Program-made: the position numbers and the translations under genes | Shown: positions 8,857 through 17,677 of the stretch, piece after piece | Numbering within the stretch: the first letter of the stretch is position 1 | Layout: every line of letters begins with the position of its first letter | The notes under the pieces: generated by a model | Database searches by the model: none | What the model was told of the DNA's origin: nothing | What the model saw: the letters and a program-made list of their open reading frames with translations, nothing else | NCBI GenBank assembly: GCA_029953615.1 | Contig: CP124529.1 | Location: 4,738,494 to 4,802,493 of the forward strand | Direction of reading: 5' to 3' | Length of the DNA: 64,000 nt | Source of the DNA: Pseudomonas putida | GTDB lineage: Bacteria; Pseudomonadota; Gammaproteobacteria; Pseudomonadales; Pseudomonadaceae

Positions 8857-10531
8857 GCCCCCCATGGAAATGACCCTTACCGAAATGCGCGAGCAGCGCC
8901 TGCAAAAACTGTTCGATGATTGCCAGCAACAGGTCATTGGGCAAATCATCGGGCCTTTTGGTCTTTCTACGGCGATGTTTGAGGACAAGAACGGCGGAAA
9001 TGTCACTACGCTGCACAACTTCTCTCGTGGCGATGACGATTACATCGCCACTGACTCCGACAAGGCGCTGCATGCGCATTCGAAAACAGAGTACAGCGAA
9101 GAAGTTCGATCCCAGTACGAGATCAAGACTCAAAAACAAGCTGAGGCGACTGGCGGCAAGACTTGGGATAAGAAGCGTGACGAGCGGATTGCGAAGGGGC
9201 GGGACGACTATACCGGTGCCAAGGTTGCGGCTGATGGGACCACGGTCATGCATACAGGCGAGACGGTTACTGTAGAGCTGGATCATGTGGTGTCCATCAG
9301 TGAAGTCCACCGTACCCCCAAGAATCATCTTGCTCTAGGCGATGTAGTGGTCGACCCCACAACGGGCAAGAAGCAAGTCGACGCTGGGCGTATGCGCAAG
9401 ATGGTCAATGATGATAATAACCTTGCCTTGACCAACAAACCCGCAAACGGGTCGAAGAAAGGTCATGATCTTGACGAATGGTCAAACCGTGAACGAAATG
9501 ACGGAACGACCAATGCGGAGGAGTTTGGGCTCAACCAGAACATGGTCGAGGAGGCTTACCAAAAAGCCCGGGCACATGTCGACAAGACTGCCAACAGTGC
9601 TCTGTTCAAGAAGCAGGCTGGCGAGTTGCTCAGCACCGGTGGCAAACAAGCGGCGACCATGGGCCTTAAGCAGGCGCTGGGAGTTCTTCTGACGGAGTTG
9701 GTCAATGGCCTGTTCATCGAGTTCAAGGTGCTGATCAAAGCGGGGGCAAGTGCGGGCAAGACCCTCTTCGAAGAAATCAAGGTGCGTTTGCAACGGGTAA
9801 TCGCCTCGGTCATCAAGAAGATTCCGGACGCTGCATCCCAGGCCCTTCAAGGGGGGGCCAGTGGATTCATGAGCAATTTGATCACGTTCTTGATCAACAA
9901 CTTCCTGTCCACCGCCAAGCGCTTCGTTACTGTCATCCGCGACGGTTTGCTGAGTTTGGTAAAGGCCATCAAGATGATCATGTTTCCGCCCAAGGGCATG
10001 ACGTCTGACCAGGCTCTTCAGGAAGGACTGAAGATTCTCACCACCGTCGTAGTGACAAGCGTCGGCTTCCTGTTGCAAGAAAGTGTGGCGACGTTTCTGA
10101 AGACGCTGCCGTTCCTGCTTCCGATTGCCGACATTGTCGCCGGTGTGCTGGTTGGCATGCTCACCGGTTTGCTCAGTGCCTTTCTGGCTTACCAACTGGA
10201 TAACCTGTTCGCGCGCTACCGTTATGCCTACGACGAAAAACTTCTGGACGCCATCATCCTTGATGGGCGCTTGAGTGAACGGCTGGCGGGTGATCTGCTG
10301 GCGCAGGCTGAGGTCTCGCTGCAGTCCATCGGTAAATATGCTGAGTCAATCAAAAGCTACGAGTCCACCGAGCATTCATTTGTTAACGCTGCACAGGCTG
10401 CCCAAAGTACATTGTTCAGCCTTGCAGCGAGCATCGAGACGGCCAAGGCGCAGGTCAGCGAAACGCGCCAGATGGTGGCCTATCTGGACGAAACCCAGGT
10501 GCTGCTGGAAGACTTTTTCAGGACAAGGTAA
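8849..10531 (+). CDS. Large HNH-like/membrane protein of unknown function
   Basis: 560 residues from a GTG at 8849 that overlaps the SUKH stop; ATGs at 8864 and 8870 are alternatives and none has a clear Shine-Dalgarno. Residues ~143-215 hold an HNH-like motif: ELDHVVSISEVHR (D145, H146), then NDDNNLALTNKPANGSKKGH, with the family's asparagine-rich second half. Residues ~265-460 contain long amphipathic and hydrophobic helices (SNLITFLINNFLSTAKRFV, LLPIADIVAGVLVGMLTGLLSAFLA) that suggest membrane association. The C-terminus is helical. I do not recognise the full protein. The context, a SUKH gene before it and a coiled-coil membrane gene 4 bases after, suggests a toxin or phage-defence module. 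Confidence 0.7.
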   Translation: MLEPPMEMTLTEMREQRLQKLFDDCQQQVIGQIIGPFGLSTAMFEDKNGGNVTTLHNFSRGDDDYIATDSDKALHAHSKTEYSEEVRSQYEIKTQKQAEATGGKTWDKKRDERIAKGRDDYTGAKVAADGTTVMHTGETVTVELDHVVSISEVHRTPKNHLALGDVVVDPTTGKKQVDAGRMRKMVNDDNNLALTNKPANGSKKGHDLDEWSNRERNDGTTNAEEFGLNQNMVEEAYQKARAHVDKTANSALFKKQAGELLSTGGKQAATMGLKQALGVLLTELVNGLFIEFKVLIKAGASAGKTLFEEIKVRLQRVIASVIKKIPDAASQALQGGASGFMSNLITFLINNFLSTAKRFVTVIRDGLLSLVKAIKMIMFPPKGMTSDQALQEGLKILTTVVVTSVGFLLQESVATFLKTLPFLLPIADIVAGVLVGMLTGLLSAFLAYQLDNLFARYRYAYDEKLLDAIILDGRLSERLAGDLLAQAEVSLQSIGKYAESIKSYESTEHSFVNAAQAAQSTLFSLAASIETAKAQVSETRQMVAYLDETQVLLEDFFRTR

Positions 10532-10535
10532 CGCA

Positions 10536-11481
10536 ATGAGTAGTTTGAAAGGCAAGGAAATCCAGATCGTCACCGCGTTGTCTCAAGCGGATTTGTCAGA
10601 ATCGGTAATTGGTGGCAGCTGTGTAAAACAACTGATTACTGCAGTCGTTGATGCGCAGAACCAAGCCAAGAGCGCCAACGATGCGTTGCAAAGGGCGCGC
10701 AGTGAAAAGAGCTCTCAGAATATTCTGAGCAATTGGTGGAACAACACCGAGGACAAGATCAAGGATGCTCAACTCACCCTGAGTACCGAGATTGCCAACC
10801 TCAACCGGCACTCATCGCAGTTGCTCATTTTCAACACCGCGGTGTCGAAAGTGCTGTGCGATCAGCAAGATATTTTACTAAGTCAGCAGCAGCGTCTTGA
10901 GGCTCAAGCGGCCCAGTTGCGGGCACAGAATGTTCAAATCCTTGAGCAGCAGGAGCAACTGGCGTCCCAACAGCAGGACATTCGCACGGCCATACCAAGG
11001 GCTACTCGAGGCTAAAGGCCTCACCGCGGCCCAAGCGCGTGACTTGATCGGTTGCGTACAGCGGGTCGAGGCGGCCGAGAAGCGCATTGGCCAGGTCAGC
11101 CAGGAATTACTGACTGAAATTGGTCGGCAACTCGAAGTTGCACGCAAGGATGTTGCAGATTCTCTTGCAGCCGCAGTCAGCAATCTGGAAGCAAGGGACA
11201 AGCAGCTACTGCGCATCGCCCATGACCAAAAGCAGAAACTTGCCAGCCATAGCGAAGCGATTGACGGTAAGCTTGATGCCTTCGATCAGGCCTTGCCTGC
11301 TCGACTTGAGCATGCGATCAAACAACACTTGGAGCCCAGCATTGAAAAAAACCAGGCGCTGGAATTGCGTCTGGAGCAACAGACGGTCGAGCAGGCTCGC
11401 TTGGCCAAACGCCTGCTGATCAGCTCAACTGTTCTCGGTGCTGCACTCCTTGCAGTCGGCGTGGCAGCGGTATTGCTTTGA
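10536..11481 (+). pseudogene. Coiled-coil protein with C-terminal membrane anchor, frameshifted
   Basis: It starts 4 bases after the HNH/membrane gene with a good AAGGTAA site. The first frame gives ~155 residues dominated by heptad-rich coiled coil (LLSQQQRLEAQAAQLRAQ, VQILEQQEQLASQQQDI) and stops at 11015. The natural continuation (YQGLLEAKGLTAAQARDLIG...) lies in the next frame to 11481: more coiled coil, then one membrane helix at the very end (LISSTVLGAALLAVGVAAVLL). Removing one base near 10990 (GCCATACC) joins them into ~314 residues. The layout, long coiled coil plus tail anchor, suggests a structural or sensor partner of the preceding membrane protein. No family was recognised. Confidence 0.65.
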
Positions 11482-11550
11482 AGAAAGTCGCACAGTAGGG
11501 AGTCGCCAGTGTTCGCGGGTGAACCCTACTGCCCATCAGCTAAACAAGTT

Positions 11551-11586
11551 GAGGCCACTTCGCGGGCTTGCCCGCTCCCACACAGG
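11551..11586. repeat. Single REP element
   Basis: One putida-type REP (CGCGGGCTTGCCCGCTCCCA at 11561-11580) between the convergent coiled-coil and 5'-nucleotidase genes; it marks the right border of the low-GC patch. Confidence 0.85.
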
Positions 11587-11600
11587 TACTGCACATCACA

Positions 11601-12587
11601 TCAAATCGGTGCGATCGAAGTGTGAGCTGGCACATTGAGCACAGAGTCCGCTGCCGAACGCTCGCGATTCGCCACCCCGAACGGCACATGCACCATCGGC
11701 AAATCCCCCGCGGGCGACTGTAAGTGGCTGCGCTGGTCATCAAAGAACACATGCGGCTTCAATATCGACAACACCCTGGGCTTCTCCATCCCACCCAGAA
11801 AGAAGCACTCGTCCGGCGATACGCCCCAGTCCTTCAGCGTCGTCACCACCCGCTCATGCGAAGGTGCATTGCGCGCCGTCACTATCGCAATCCGCAGAAT
11901 CCGTTTGTACGCCGGGTCCTCGGCCAACTTGCGGTCCTCGAGCATGCGAATCAGCGAAAGCTTGCGGTACAGGTCCGCCAACGGCCCCGGCGAGTGCGGG
12001 ATGCCCTTGCGCGCCCGCTCATGCTCCTGAAACTCGTCCAGGTTGTCGTCGCGCTTGTACACGCGCTCCGCCTCGTCATCGGCGATCACCCCGTCAAAGT
12101 CGAAGGCCACCCGCAGTTCGGTGTCGATCTCGTCATCGTAGATGCGTGTCGGCAGCACCCGCCCGGCCGGGTAGTCGGCGTCGATGGCTTTCTGCACATC
12201 TTCCTCGTTGGCGCTGAGGAACAGCGAGGCATTGAACGCCGGGATGTACTCGTAGGGCGATCGGCCCGACATGAACGCCGCACGGGTGATGTCCAGCTGG
12301 TAGTGGCTGATCGAGCGAAACACCCGCAGGCCGGTTTCCGGCGAGTTGCGCGACAGCAGCACCACCTCCACCGGCAACTGCTCGGGAAAAGCCTGGTTGA
12401 TGCTCAGGAAGCGGCGAATGAACGGGAACGCCACGCCCTTGGGGAAAGGTTCGTCCAGGTTCTGCTGCTGGTGCTGACGGTAAGCCTCGACGCCCTGGGT
12501 CTGGTAGATGTCATCCGAGACGGTGAGGTCGAACAGCGCACTCGAAGCAACGCCGATGACCAGTTTCTGTTCGATGGGGTAGGGCAT
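11601..12587 (-). CDS. Cytosolic 5'-nucleotidase family protein
   Basis: 328 residues, ATG at 12587 preceded by CAGGAG. The protein matches the bacterial cytosolic 5'-nucleotidase type 1 family: an N-terminal LVIGVASSALFDLTVSD, the HAD-type motif RVAFDFDGVIADDEAERVY (nucleophile Asp in DFDGV), the TARNAPSHERV segment and a late acidic DDQRSHL site. It is expected to hydrolyse nucleoside 5'-monophosphates in the cytoplasm. It lies alone, with a short gap to the DUF1543 gene which is read in the same direction. Confidence 0.85.
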   Translation of the reverse strand: MPYPIEQKLVIGVASSALFDLTVSDDIYQTQGVEAYRQHQQQNLDEPFPKGVAFPFIRRFLSINQAFPEQLPVEVVLLSRNSPETGLRVFRSISHYQLDITRAAFMSGRSPYEYIPAFNASLFLSANEEDVQKAIDADYPAGRVLPTRIYDDEIDTELRVAFDFDGVIADDEAERVYKRDDNLDEFQEHERARKGIPHSPGPLADLYRKLSLIRMLEDRKLAEDPAYKRILRIAIVTARNAPSHERVVTTLKDWGVSPDECFFLGGMEKPRVLSILKPHVFFDDQRSHLQSPAGDLPMVHVPFGVANRERSAADSVLNVPAHTSIAPI

Positions 12588-12649
12588 GAAAAAACTCCTG
12601 AGCCTGAGCTGAAGGCAAGTGTACCGCGCGCTTCGCGGCGCTGTCGGCG

Positions 12650-13141
12650 TCAGATCAGGATGTAGTCGTTACGCACCACCACCGGCTCATGTGCGCCTTC
12701 GACCAGGTGCACGAACTGGCCTGCCACCCGATCGATCGCCAGGCAATCGTCCACATCCAGCAAGGCATCGGTATGCGGCTTCAGCCAGTCCGCCTGCATG
12801 CGTTGTTTGCCCAGGGCCTTGGCCTCGGCCTTGTTGTGGGCAGTAACCAGCAGGTAGCGGTGGGCCTCGCCGAATACCTCGCGCTCGTAGCCGCCGAGGT
12901 TGATGAAGTACAGGCGCAGGGCGCCAGGGGCCGGGGCATCAGGGCGCAGTTCGATGCGTTGACCGTCGATACCGTGCACTTCCAGCCACGAATCGATATG
13001 CAAACCTCGCGGGCTGCCGAACCAGGCCTGGCGCAATTGCGGGTAGGCCTGTTCGAAGGTGTCGGCCTGGGCGAACACCACATCGTGGACTTCGATCTTG
13101 GCGCCGGGGTGGCGGCCTCCGAGCATGACAACGTAAAGCAT
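12650..13141 (-). CDS. DUF1543-domain protein
   Basis: 163 residues, ATG at 13141 after AAAGGACCGCCC. MLYVVMLGGRHPGAKIEVHDVVFAQADTFEQAYPQLRQAWFG is the characteristic N-terminus of DUF1543 proteins, and the second half repeats a similar fold (YFINLGGYEREVFGEAHRYLLVTAHNKAEAKALGKQRM). The duplication suggests two copies of one small alpha/beta domain. The family has no known function. It sits upstream of and co-directional with the 5'-nucleotidase gene, 62 bases away. Confidence 0.85.
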   Translation of the reverse strand: MLYVVMLGGRHPGAKIEVHDVVFAQADTFEQAYPQLRQAWFGSPRGLHIDSWLEVHGIDGQRIELRPDAPAPGALRLYFINLGGYEREVFGEAHRYLLVTAHNKAEAKALGKQRMQADWLKPHTDALLDVDDCLAIDRVAGQFVHLVEGAHEPVVVRNDYILI

Positions 13142-13247
13142 GGGCGGTCCTTTGCGTGGCTAACGTAAGAGTGCGGCATTGTACTGCCTGATCGGTGGAT
13201 GCCGCTTTCATGGAACCGCACATGACTCATTGAATTGGCAGGGGCCC

Positions 13248-13334
13248 CGTGGGAGCGGGCATGCCCGCGAACACCGGCGTAGCCGGTGCCAGGCACTGTG
13301 TTGGATTCTTCGCGGGCACGCCCGCTCCCACAGG
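13248..13334. repeat. REP pair (inverted)
   Basis: Two facing REP copies (TGGGAGCGGGCATGCCCGCG at 13250-13269 and its inverse at 13311-13333) around a GCCGGTG palindromic spacer, just downstream of the leftward LysR gene. Confidence 0.85.
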
Positions 13335-13355
13335 TGCGCGAATGGGCTTGTGGAC

Positions 13356-14271
13356 TCAGTTCTCTGCGCGACAGCGCAGGCCTGACAGTTGCTCCACCAG
13401 AAAATCCACGAACACCCGCACCCGTGCCGGCATCGCCGGGCCGCCGACGAACACCGCATGGATCGGTTCGCGATCACCGGGGTTGTACACCATCCAGCAA
13501 CGGCACCAGCTGTCCGCTGGCCAGGTCATCGGCCACGGTAAAGGTTCCGATGCGCGCCACGCCGGCGCCGAGCCTGGCCAACTGCGCCAGGGCTTCGCCG
13601 CTGCTGCATTCGATATTGCCCGTCACCTTCAATGAAAATACCTGCCCGTCGCGGCGGAACGGCCAGTCGGGCGCGGCGCGGCGGAAGTTGAAGCGCAGGC
13701 AGTTGTGCTCGGCCAGGTCCTCCGGCACAAGCGGCGTGCCGCAGCGCGCCAGGTACTCGGGCGAGGCGACGATCACCTGGCCGGTTTCGCCAATGGCGCG
13801 GGCGCTCAACGAGCTGTCCGGCAGGTGGCCGAAGCGCAGCGCCACGTCGGCCTGGCCGCCGAGTATGTCGGCCACTTCGTCACTGAGGGTAAGGTCGACC
13901 AGCACCTGCGGGTAGCGTGCGCTGAACGCGGCCAGCAACGGCACCACGGTCAGCCGGCCATGGCCCAGCGCAGCGCTCACCCGCAAGCGCCCGCGTGGCA
14001 CGCCCTGGTCGGTGATGGCCTCTTCCACTTCGAGCATGTCGGCCAGCACCCGCCGTGCACCGCGCAGGTACGCTTCACCCTCGGGCGTGAGGGTGATCGC
14101 CCGGGTAGTACGCAGCATCAGGCGGGTGCCCAGGCGCTGTTCGGTCCGCGCGAGGATGCGGCTGACCGCCGAAGGCGTCAGGCCCAGCGCCCGGGCGGCG
14201 GCGGACAGGCTGCCCTCCTGGGCCACCTTGGCGAATATTTCCATCTCTCCGGATCTTCCACTGAAGTCCAT
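13356..14271 (-). pseudogene. LysR-family regulator with a frameshift near its C-terminus
   Basis: The ATG at 14271, with GAGG upstream, begins MDFSGRSGEMEIFAKVAQEG followed by a LysR helix-turn-helix (SLSAAARALGLTPSAVSRILARTEQRLG). The frame stops at 13474 right after LVPLLDG. The usual LysR ending (VYNPGDREPIHAVFVGG then RVFVDFLVEQLSG) is intact in the neighbouring frame down to 13356, so a one-base insertion near 13487 cuts ~45 residues from the effector domain. The gene is divergent from the MFS transporter at 14366 and would be expected to control it. The truncated product might still bind DNA. Confidence 0.85.
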
Positions 14272-14365
14272 TTGTGCCTCTTCAGCAAAGGTGGTTCGCA
14301 AAAACGCAGTCTAGTGCCGCTCAGCTTCTGATCGTAGCATTTGCAGCACAGATAAGGAGTTTGCC

Positions 14366-15541
14366 ATGCGTATCAATCCACCGCTTGTCGCACTCGCCAT
14401 CGGAGCCTTTGGCATCGGTGTCACCGAGTTCGCCCCCATGGGCATGCTGCCCAGCATCGCCACCGACCTTGGCGTCTCAATCCCGGCTGCGGGGCTGTTG
14501 GTCAGTGCCTATGCGATCGGTGTGCTGATCGGCGCACCACTGATGACCCTGGCCACGGTGAAGGTCCCGCGGCGTTACCTGTTGATCGGCCTGATGGCCA
14601 TCTTCACTTTGGGCAACCTGATGTCGGCCCTGGCCAGCGACTACGCCAGCCTGCTGGTCGCCCGCGTGGTCACCTCGCTGAACCACGGTGCGTTCTTCGG
14701 CATCGGCTCGATCGTCGCGGCCAGCGTGGTGCCGCCCGAGAAGCGCGCCGGGGCCGTGGCCGCGATGTTCATGGGCTTGACCCTGGCCACCATCGGCGGG
14801 GTGCCACTGGCGACCTGGTTCGGTGAAATGCTGGGCTGGCGTACGGCATTCTGGGGCATCGCCGGGCTCGGCCTGGTGGCAATGACCACCCTCTGGCATG
14901 CGCTGCCCAATGTACCGCTGCCCAAGGGTGACGGGGCCATGGCCGAAATCCGCGTGCTGGGCCGCGGGCCGGTGCTGGCGGCATTGCTGCTGACCGTGGT
15001 GGGCTCCAGTGCGATGTTCACGGTATTCACCTATATCGCGCCGATCCTGCAAAGCGAGGCGGCGGCTTCCACCACCTTCGTCACGGCCATGCTGGTGTTG
15101 TTCGGTGTCGGCCTGACCTTGGGCAACGTCTGGGGTGGCAAGGCCGCGGACCGCTCGATCGACCGCACCCTGATGCTGTCACTGGCCACGTTGATTGCGG
15201 TGCTGCTGGTGTTCCCGCTGGTGATGGACTGGCCGCTGCCGACCGCGCTGGCGGTACTGGTGTGGGGCGCTGCCAGCTTTGCCCTGGTGCCGCCGCTGCA
15301 GATGCGGGTGATGGAAGCGGCCAAGGATGCGCCTAACCTGGCGTCGGCGGTAAATATTGGGGCGTTCAACCTGGGTAACGCGATTGGCGCGGCGCTGGGT
15401 GGGGCGGTGATCAATGCGGGGTTGGGGTATCCGGCGGTTTCCCTGGCGGGGGCGGCGATGGCGGCTTTGGGCTTGGTGATGGTGCTGCTGTTCGCCTGGC
15501 GGGGGCGGTCGGGGGCTGCGGCGAGTCAGGTTGCTGTTTAA
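14366..15541 (+). CDS. MFS transporter, DHA1-type drug/sugar efflux family
   Basis: 391 residues with twelve predicted hydrophobic helices. The N-terminus LVALAIGAFGIGVTEFAPMG and the segment RVVTSLNHGAFFGIGSIVAA are hallmarks of the DHA1 subfamily that includes arabinose-efflux and chloramphenicol-resistance-type proteins; the intracellular loop motif VKVPRRYLLIGLMA is present. A TAAGGAG site precedes the ATG. It is divergent from a LysR gene 94 bases away, so induction by an unknown LysR effector is likely. The substrate is not evident. Confidence 0.88.
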   Translation: MRINPPLVALAIGAFGIGVTEFAPMGMLPSIATDLGVSIPAAGLLVSAYAIGVLIGAPLMTLATVKVPRRYLLIGLMAIFTLGNLMSALASDYASLLVARVVTSLNHGAFFGIGSIVAASVVPPEKRAGAVAAMFMGLTLATIGGVPLATWFGEMLGWRTAFWGIAGLGLVAMTTLWHALPNVPLPKGDGAMAEIRVLGRGPVLAALLLTVVGSSAMFTVFTYIAPILQSEAAASTTFVTAMLVLFGVGLTLGNVWGGKAADRSIDRTLMLSLATLIAVLLVFPLVMDWPLPTALAVLVWGAASFALVPPLQMRVMEAAKDAPNLASAVNIGAFNLGNAIGAALGGAVINAGLGYPAVSLAGAAMAALGLVMVLLFAWRGRSGAAASQVAV

Positions 15542-15588
15542 CAGGTGGAGACTTCAGGGGCTGCAAGGCAGCCCCACACTTTTGCCCA

Positions 15589-16212
15589 TCACGGCGTACC
15601 GTTACGGCCATGCAGGTGATAGGCCGGGCGTTCGCTCAGCCGCTCGTAATAATCGCGAACGGCCGGCAGGTGCGGGTGCTCGAACGGCGTTTCGAACCAG
15701 CGGTTGACCGACAGGCCAATTGGGATGTCGGCCAGGGTGAACTGGCCGCCGGCCACGTAGGCACCGGTGTTTGCCAGCTGGCGGTCAAGAATGTGCATGT
15801 AGCGCGACCACTCCGCGCAGCCGGCTGCCAGGGCTTGTGCGTCCTGGTGGGCGGGCGAGTGCCTGACCAGCGACATGAACGGGTAGCTCCACGAGCGGTT
15901 GAGGTCCGACGCCTGCCAGTCGATCCACTGGTCGATCCTCGCCCGTGCCTGTGCCTCGCCCGGGTAGAACGCGGTGGCGCCGTAGCGCGTGGCCAGGTAG
16001 CGGATGATGCTGTTGGATTCCCACAGGGTGAAATCGCCATCCTGAATCACCGGGATCATGGCGTTGGGGTTCAACGCAAGGAATTCGGCGCTGTCCGTGG
16101 GCCTGAAGCCCGACCCCCAGTCTTCGCGCTCGAACGGGACCTCGAACTCGGCGCACGCCCACAGGACTTTTCGTACGTTGATGGAAGAGGCTCTGCCCAG
16201 TATCCGTAGCAT
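15589..16212 (-). CDS. Glutathione S-transferase family protein
   Basis: 207 residues from the ATG at 16212, which has AAGG nine bases upstream; an ATG three codons earlier (16221) is possible but leaves no spacing. The thioredoxin-like N-terminal domain reads [33 protein letters not shown], and [31 protein letters not shown] carries the ES pair that binds the gamma-glutamyl moiety. The C-terminal helical domain follows, with [22 protein letters not shown] containing the conserved N-capping aspartate. It would conjugate or otherwise process electrophiles with glutathione in the cytoplasm. It stands alone. Confidence 0.9.
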   Translation of the reverse strand: MLRILGRASSINVRKVLWACAEFEVPFEREDWGSGFRPTDSAEFLALNPNAMIPVIQDGDFTLWESNSIIRYLATRYGATAFYPGEAQARARIDQWIDWQASDLNRSWSYPFMSLVRHSPAHQDAQALAAGCAEWSRYMHILDRQLANTGAYVAGGQFTLADIPIGLSVNRWFETPFEHPHLPAVRDYYERLSERPAYHLHGRNGTP

Positions 16213-16403
16213 GGTGTTCATCCTTGTGTGGGGGAGGTTGATCGTCCGCCACTGGCGGTTGCCGGTCAAGCGCCTGGTCAGTGGCAGAGCGTCCCTTTCG
16301 TGGGGATTTTGTAGTCCATTTCCGAAAGTTAGCCTTTCCACCCCAAGGTGATTGTAGTGGGGCAGGCAGCACCCTAGTCTCGGCACGCTCGTAACCCCGA
16401 GGA

Positions 16404-16712
16404 ATGGACATGGACAAAGACACTCCGAAAGAAAACAGCAATCTCAATGTCGTGCGCGCAGCGGGCCGCTTTGGTCACGGCGGTGCCGAACTGGTGCAGA
16501 TGAAAGCGCAGTTGCCCATGCGCACGGCGCTGATGGAAGCATCGAATATCATGGGCTGCATTACCGAGCTCACCCGCAAGGCCATCGACCGGCCTGGCGA
16601 CCGCAAGGTGATGATGCAGGCCACGTGCTACCTGGCAGGCATGGCCAAGGCGCTGATCGATGGCCAGTTGCAGCAGTTGCGCCAGGCGCGGGAAGGCGAG
16701 GAGCAGCCCTAG
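16404..16712 (+). CDS. Small soluble hypothetical protein
   Basis: 102 residues, preceded by GAGGAATGGAC; both ATGs at 16404 and 16410 are usable. The sequence is polar with a central helical region ([23 protein letters not shown]...[23 protein letters not shown]). It resembles the small Pseudomonas-specific families that carry an acidic/Asn-rich start and a paired-helix body (DUF3077/DUF6124-like), but I cannot assign it firmly. No signal or membrane segment. It precedes an unknown membrane protein gene in the same direction. Confidence 0.6.
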   Translation: MDMDKDTPKENSNLNVVRAAGRFGHGGAELVQMKAQLPMRTALMEASNIMGCITELTRKAIDRPGDRKVMMQATCYLAGMAKALIDGQLQQLRQAREGEEQP

Positions 16713-16791
16713 TCAGGCTTGCCTGGGGGGCGCGAACTTGGCACCCTTGGTCAGTTTGAATCGTCTGTATCATCACAGAAGGAAGGTCGCA

Positions 16792-17514
16792 TTGAGCTGG
16801 GACAAGGTGGGGAAGCTTCTGGTAGCCGTGCTGCTTGGCCTGATGGTCCTGCTGGTCGTCTATGGGGTGTTCAGAAGCAACCCGCGCCTGGAGGCATCGC
16901 TGACCTATGCCTACCTCACCTATCCCAGCCAGTTCAGCGAACGCATCAGCAAGGCCAGCGAACAGCTCAAGTACGAGCAGTTGCAGGGGCATATCAACAC
17001 CATCAGTCAGGGCACGCTGAGCCACGATCAGGTCGAGCGCCTGATCGAAATGGCCCAGGCACCCTATGCCCAACTGTTCGCCAAGCCCTTCGAGGCCGGG
17101 CTGGTCGACCACCGCACGGGTTTGCTCATCGAGTTGCGCAACAGCGGTGATACGCAAGTGCGTCAGGTGAAAATCCGCCTGCCGGCCAAGGGCCTGGTGC
17201 AGGTGCGCGATGCCGCGGGCAATGACACCATCCTGGAAACCGCAACCATGCAAGCGGATATCGCCGCCATCGAGCCGGGTGGCGCATGCAAGGTATGGGT
17301 GTATTTCGATGCGGACTATTCGCAGATCCGCCAGGGCGGGGTCAGCATCAGTCACGCGGACGGTAAGGCCGACATACAGGTGTACCGCGAGGTCATCGGT
17401 TTCCCGGCCTGGGTGGCCCGCTACAGCCGCGAGCTGATGGTACTGCTGGGTTTGTTGGTGGCCAGCGTGCTGGGCCTTGGGTATGCCTGCCTGTCGCGCC
17501 GTAAGCCGCACTGA
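16792..17514 (+). CDS. Membrane protein with two terminal helices, unknown function
   Basis: 240 residues from a TTG at 16792, chosen because AAGGAAGG lies 8 bases upstream. An N-terminal helix (LLVAVLLGLMVLLVVYGVF) and a C-terminal helix (LMVLLGLLVASVLGLGYACL) flank a ~170-residue soluble middle. The middle part contains LVDHRTGLLIELRNSGDTQVRQVKIRLPAKGLVQVRD, a beta-rich stretch resembling an immunoglobulin-like domain probably facing the periplasm. I do not recognise a family. It follows the small hypothetical gene by 79 bases and may be co-transcribed with it. Confidence 0.6.
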   Translation: MSWDKVGKLLVAVLLGLMVLLVVYGVFRSNPRLEASLTYAYLTYPSQFSERISKASEQLKYEQLQGHINTISQGTLSHDQVERLIEMAQAPYAQLFAKPFEAGLVDHRTGLLIELRNSGDTQVRQVKIRLPAKGLVQVRDAAGNDTILETATMQADIAAIEPGGACKVWVYFDADYSQIRQGGVSISHADGKADIQVYREVIGFPAWVARYSRELMVLLGLLVASVLGLGYACLSRRKPH

Positions 17515-17677
17515 ACGCTTCAACTTTTGGGAGCCTCTTCGCAGCACAAGGCTGCTCCTACAGAAAATGCAAAATGGGTGTTTCTGAGGCAAAGGTCATT
17601 TGCCCCCAAGTCAACAATCGTGAGTTTGCGACCCTCTATAGTGCTCGGCATTCCAAGACCCATGCCGAGCCTGCCCG

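Noticed and set aside
8335..11481. Prophage remnant
   Set aside because: The patch has low GC but no integrase, att repeats, structural phage genes or tRNA end.
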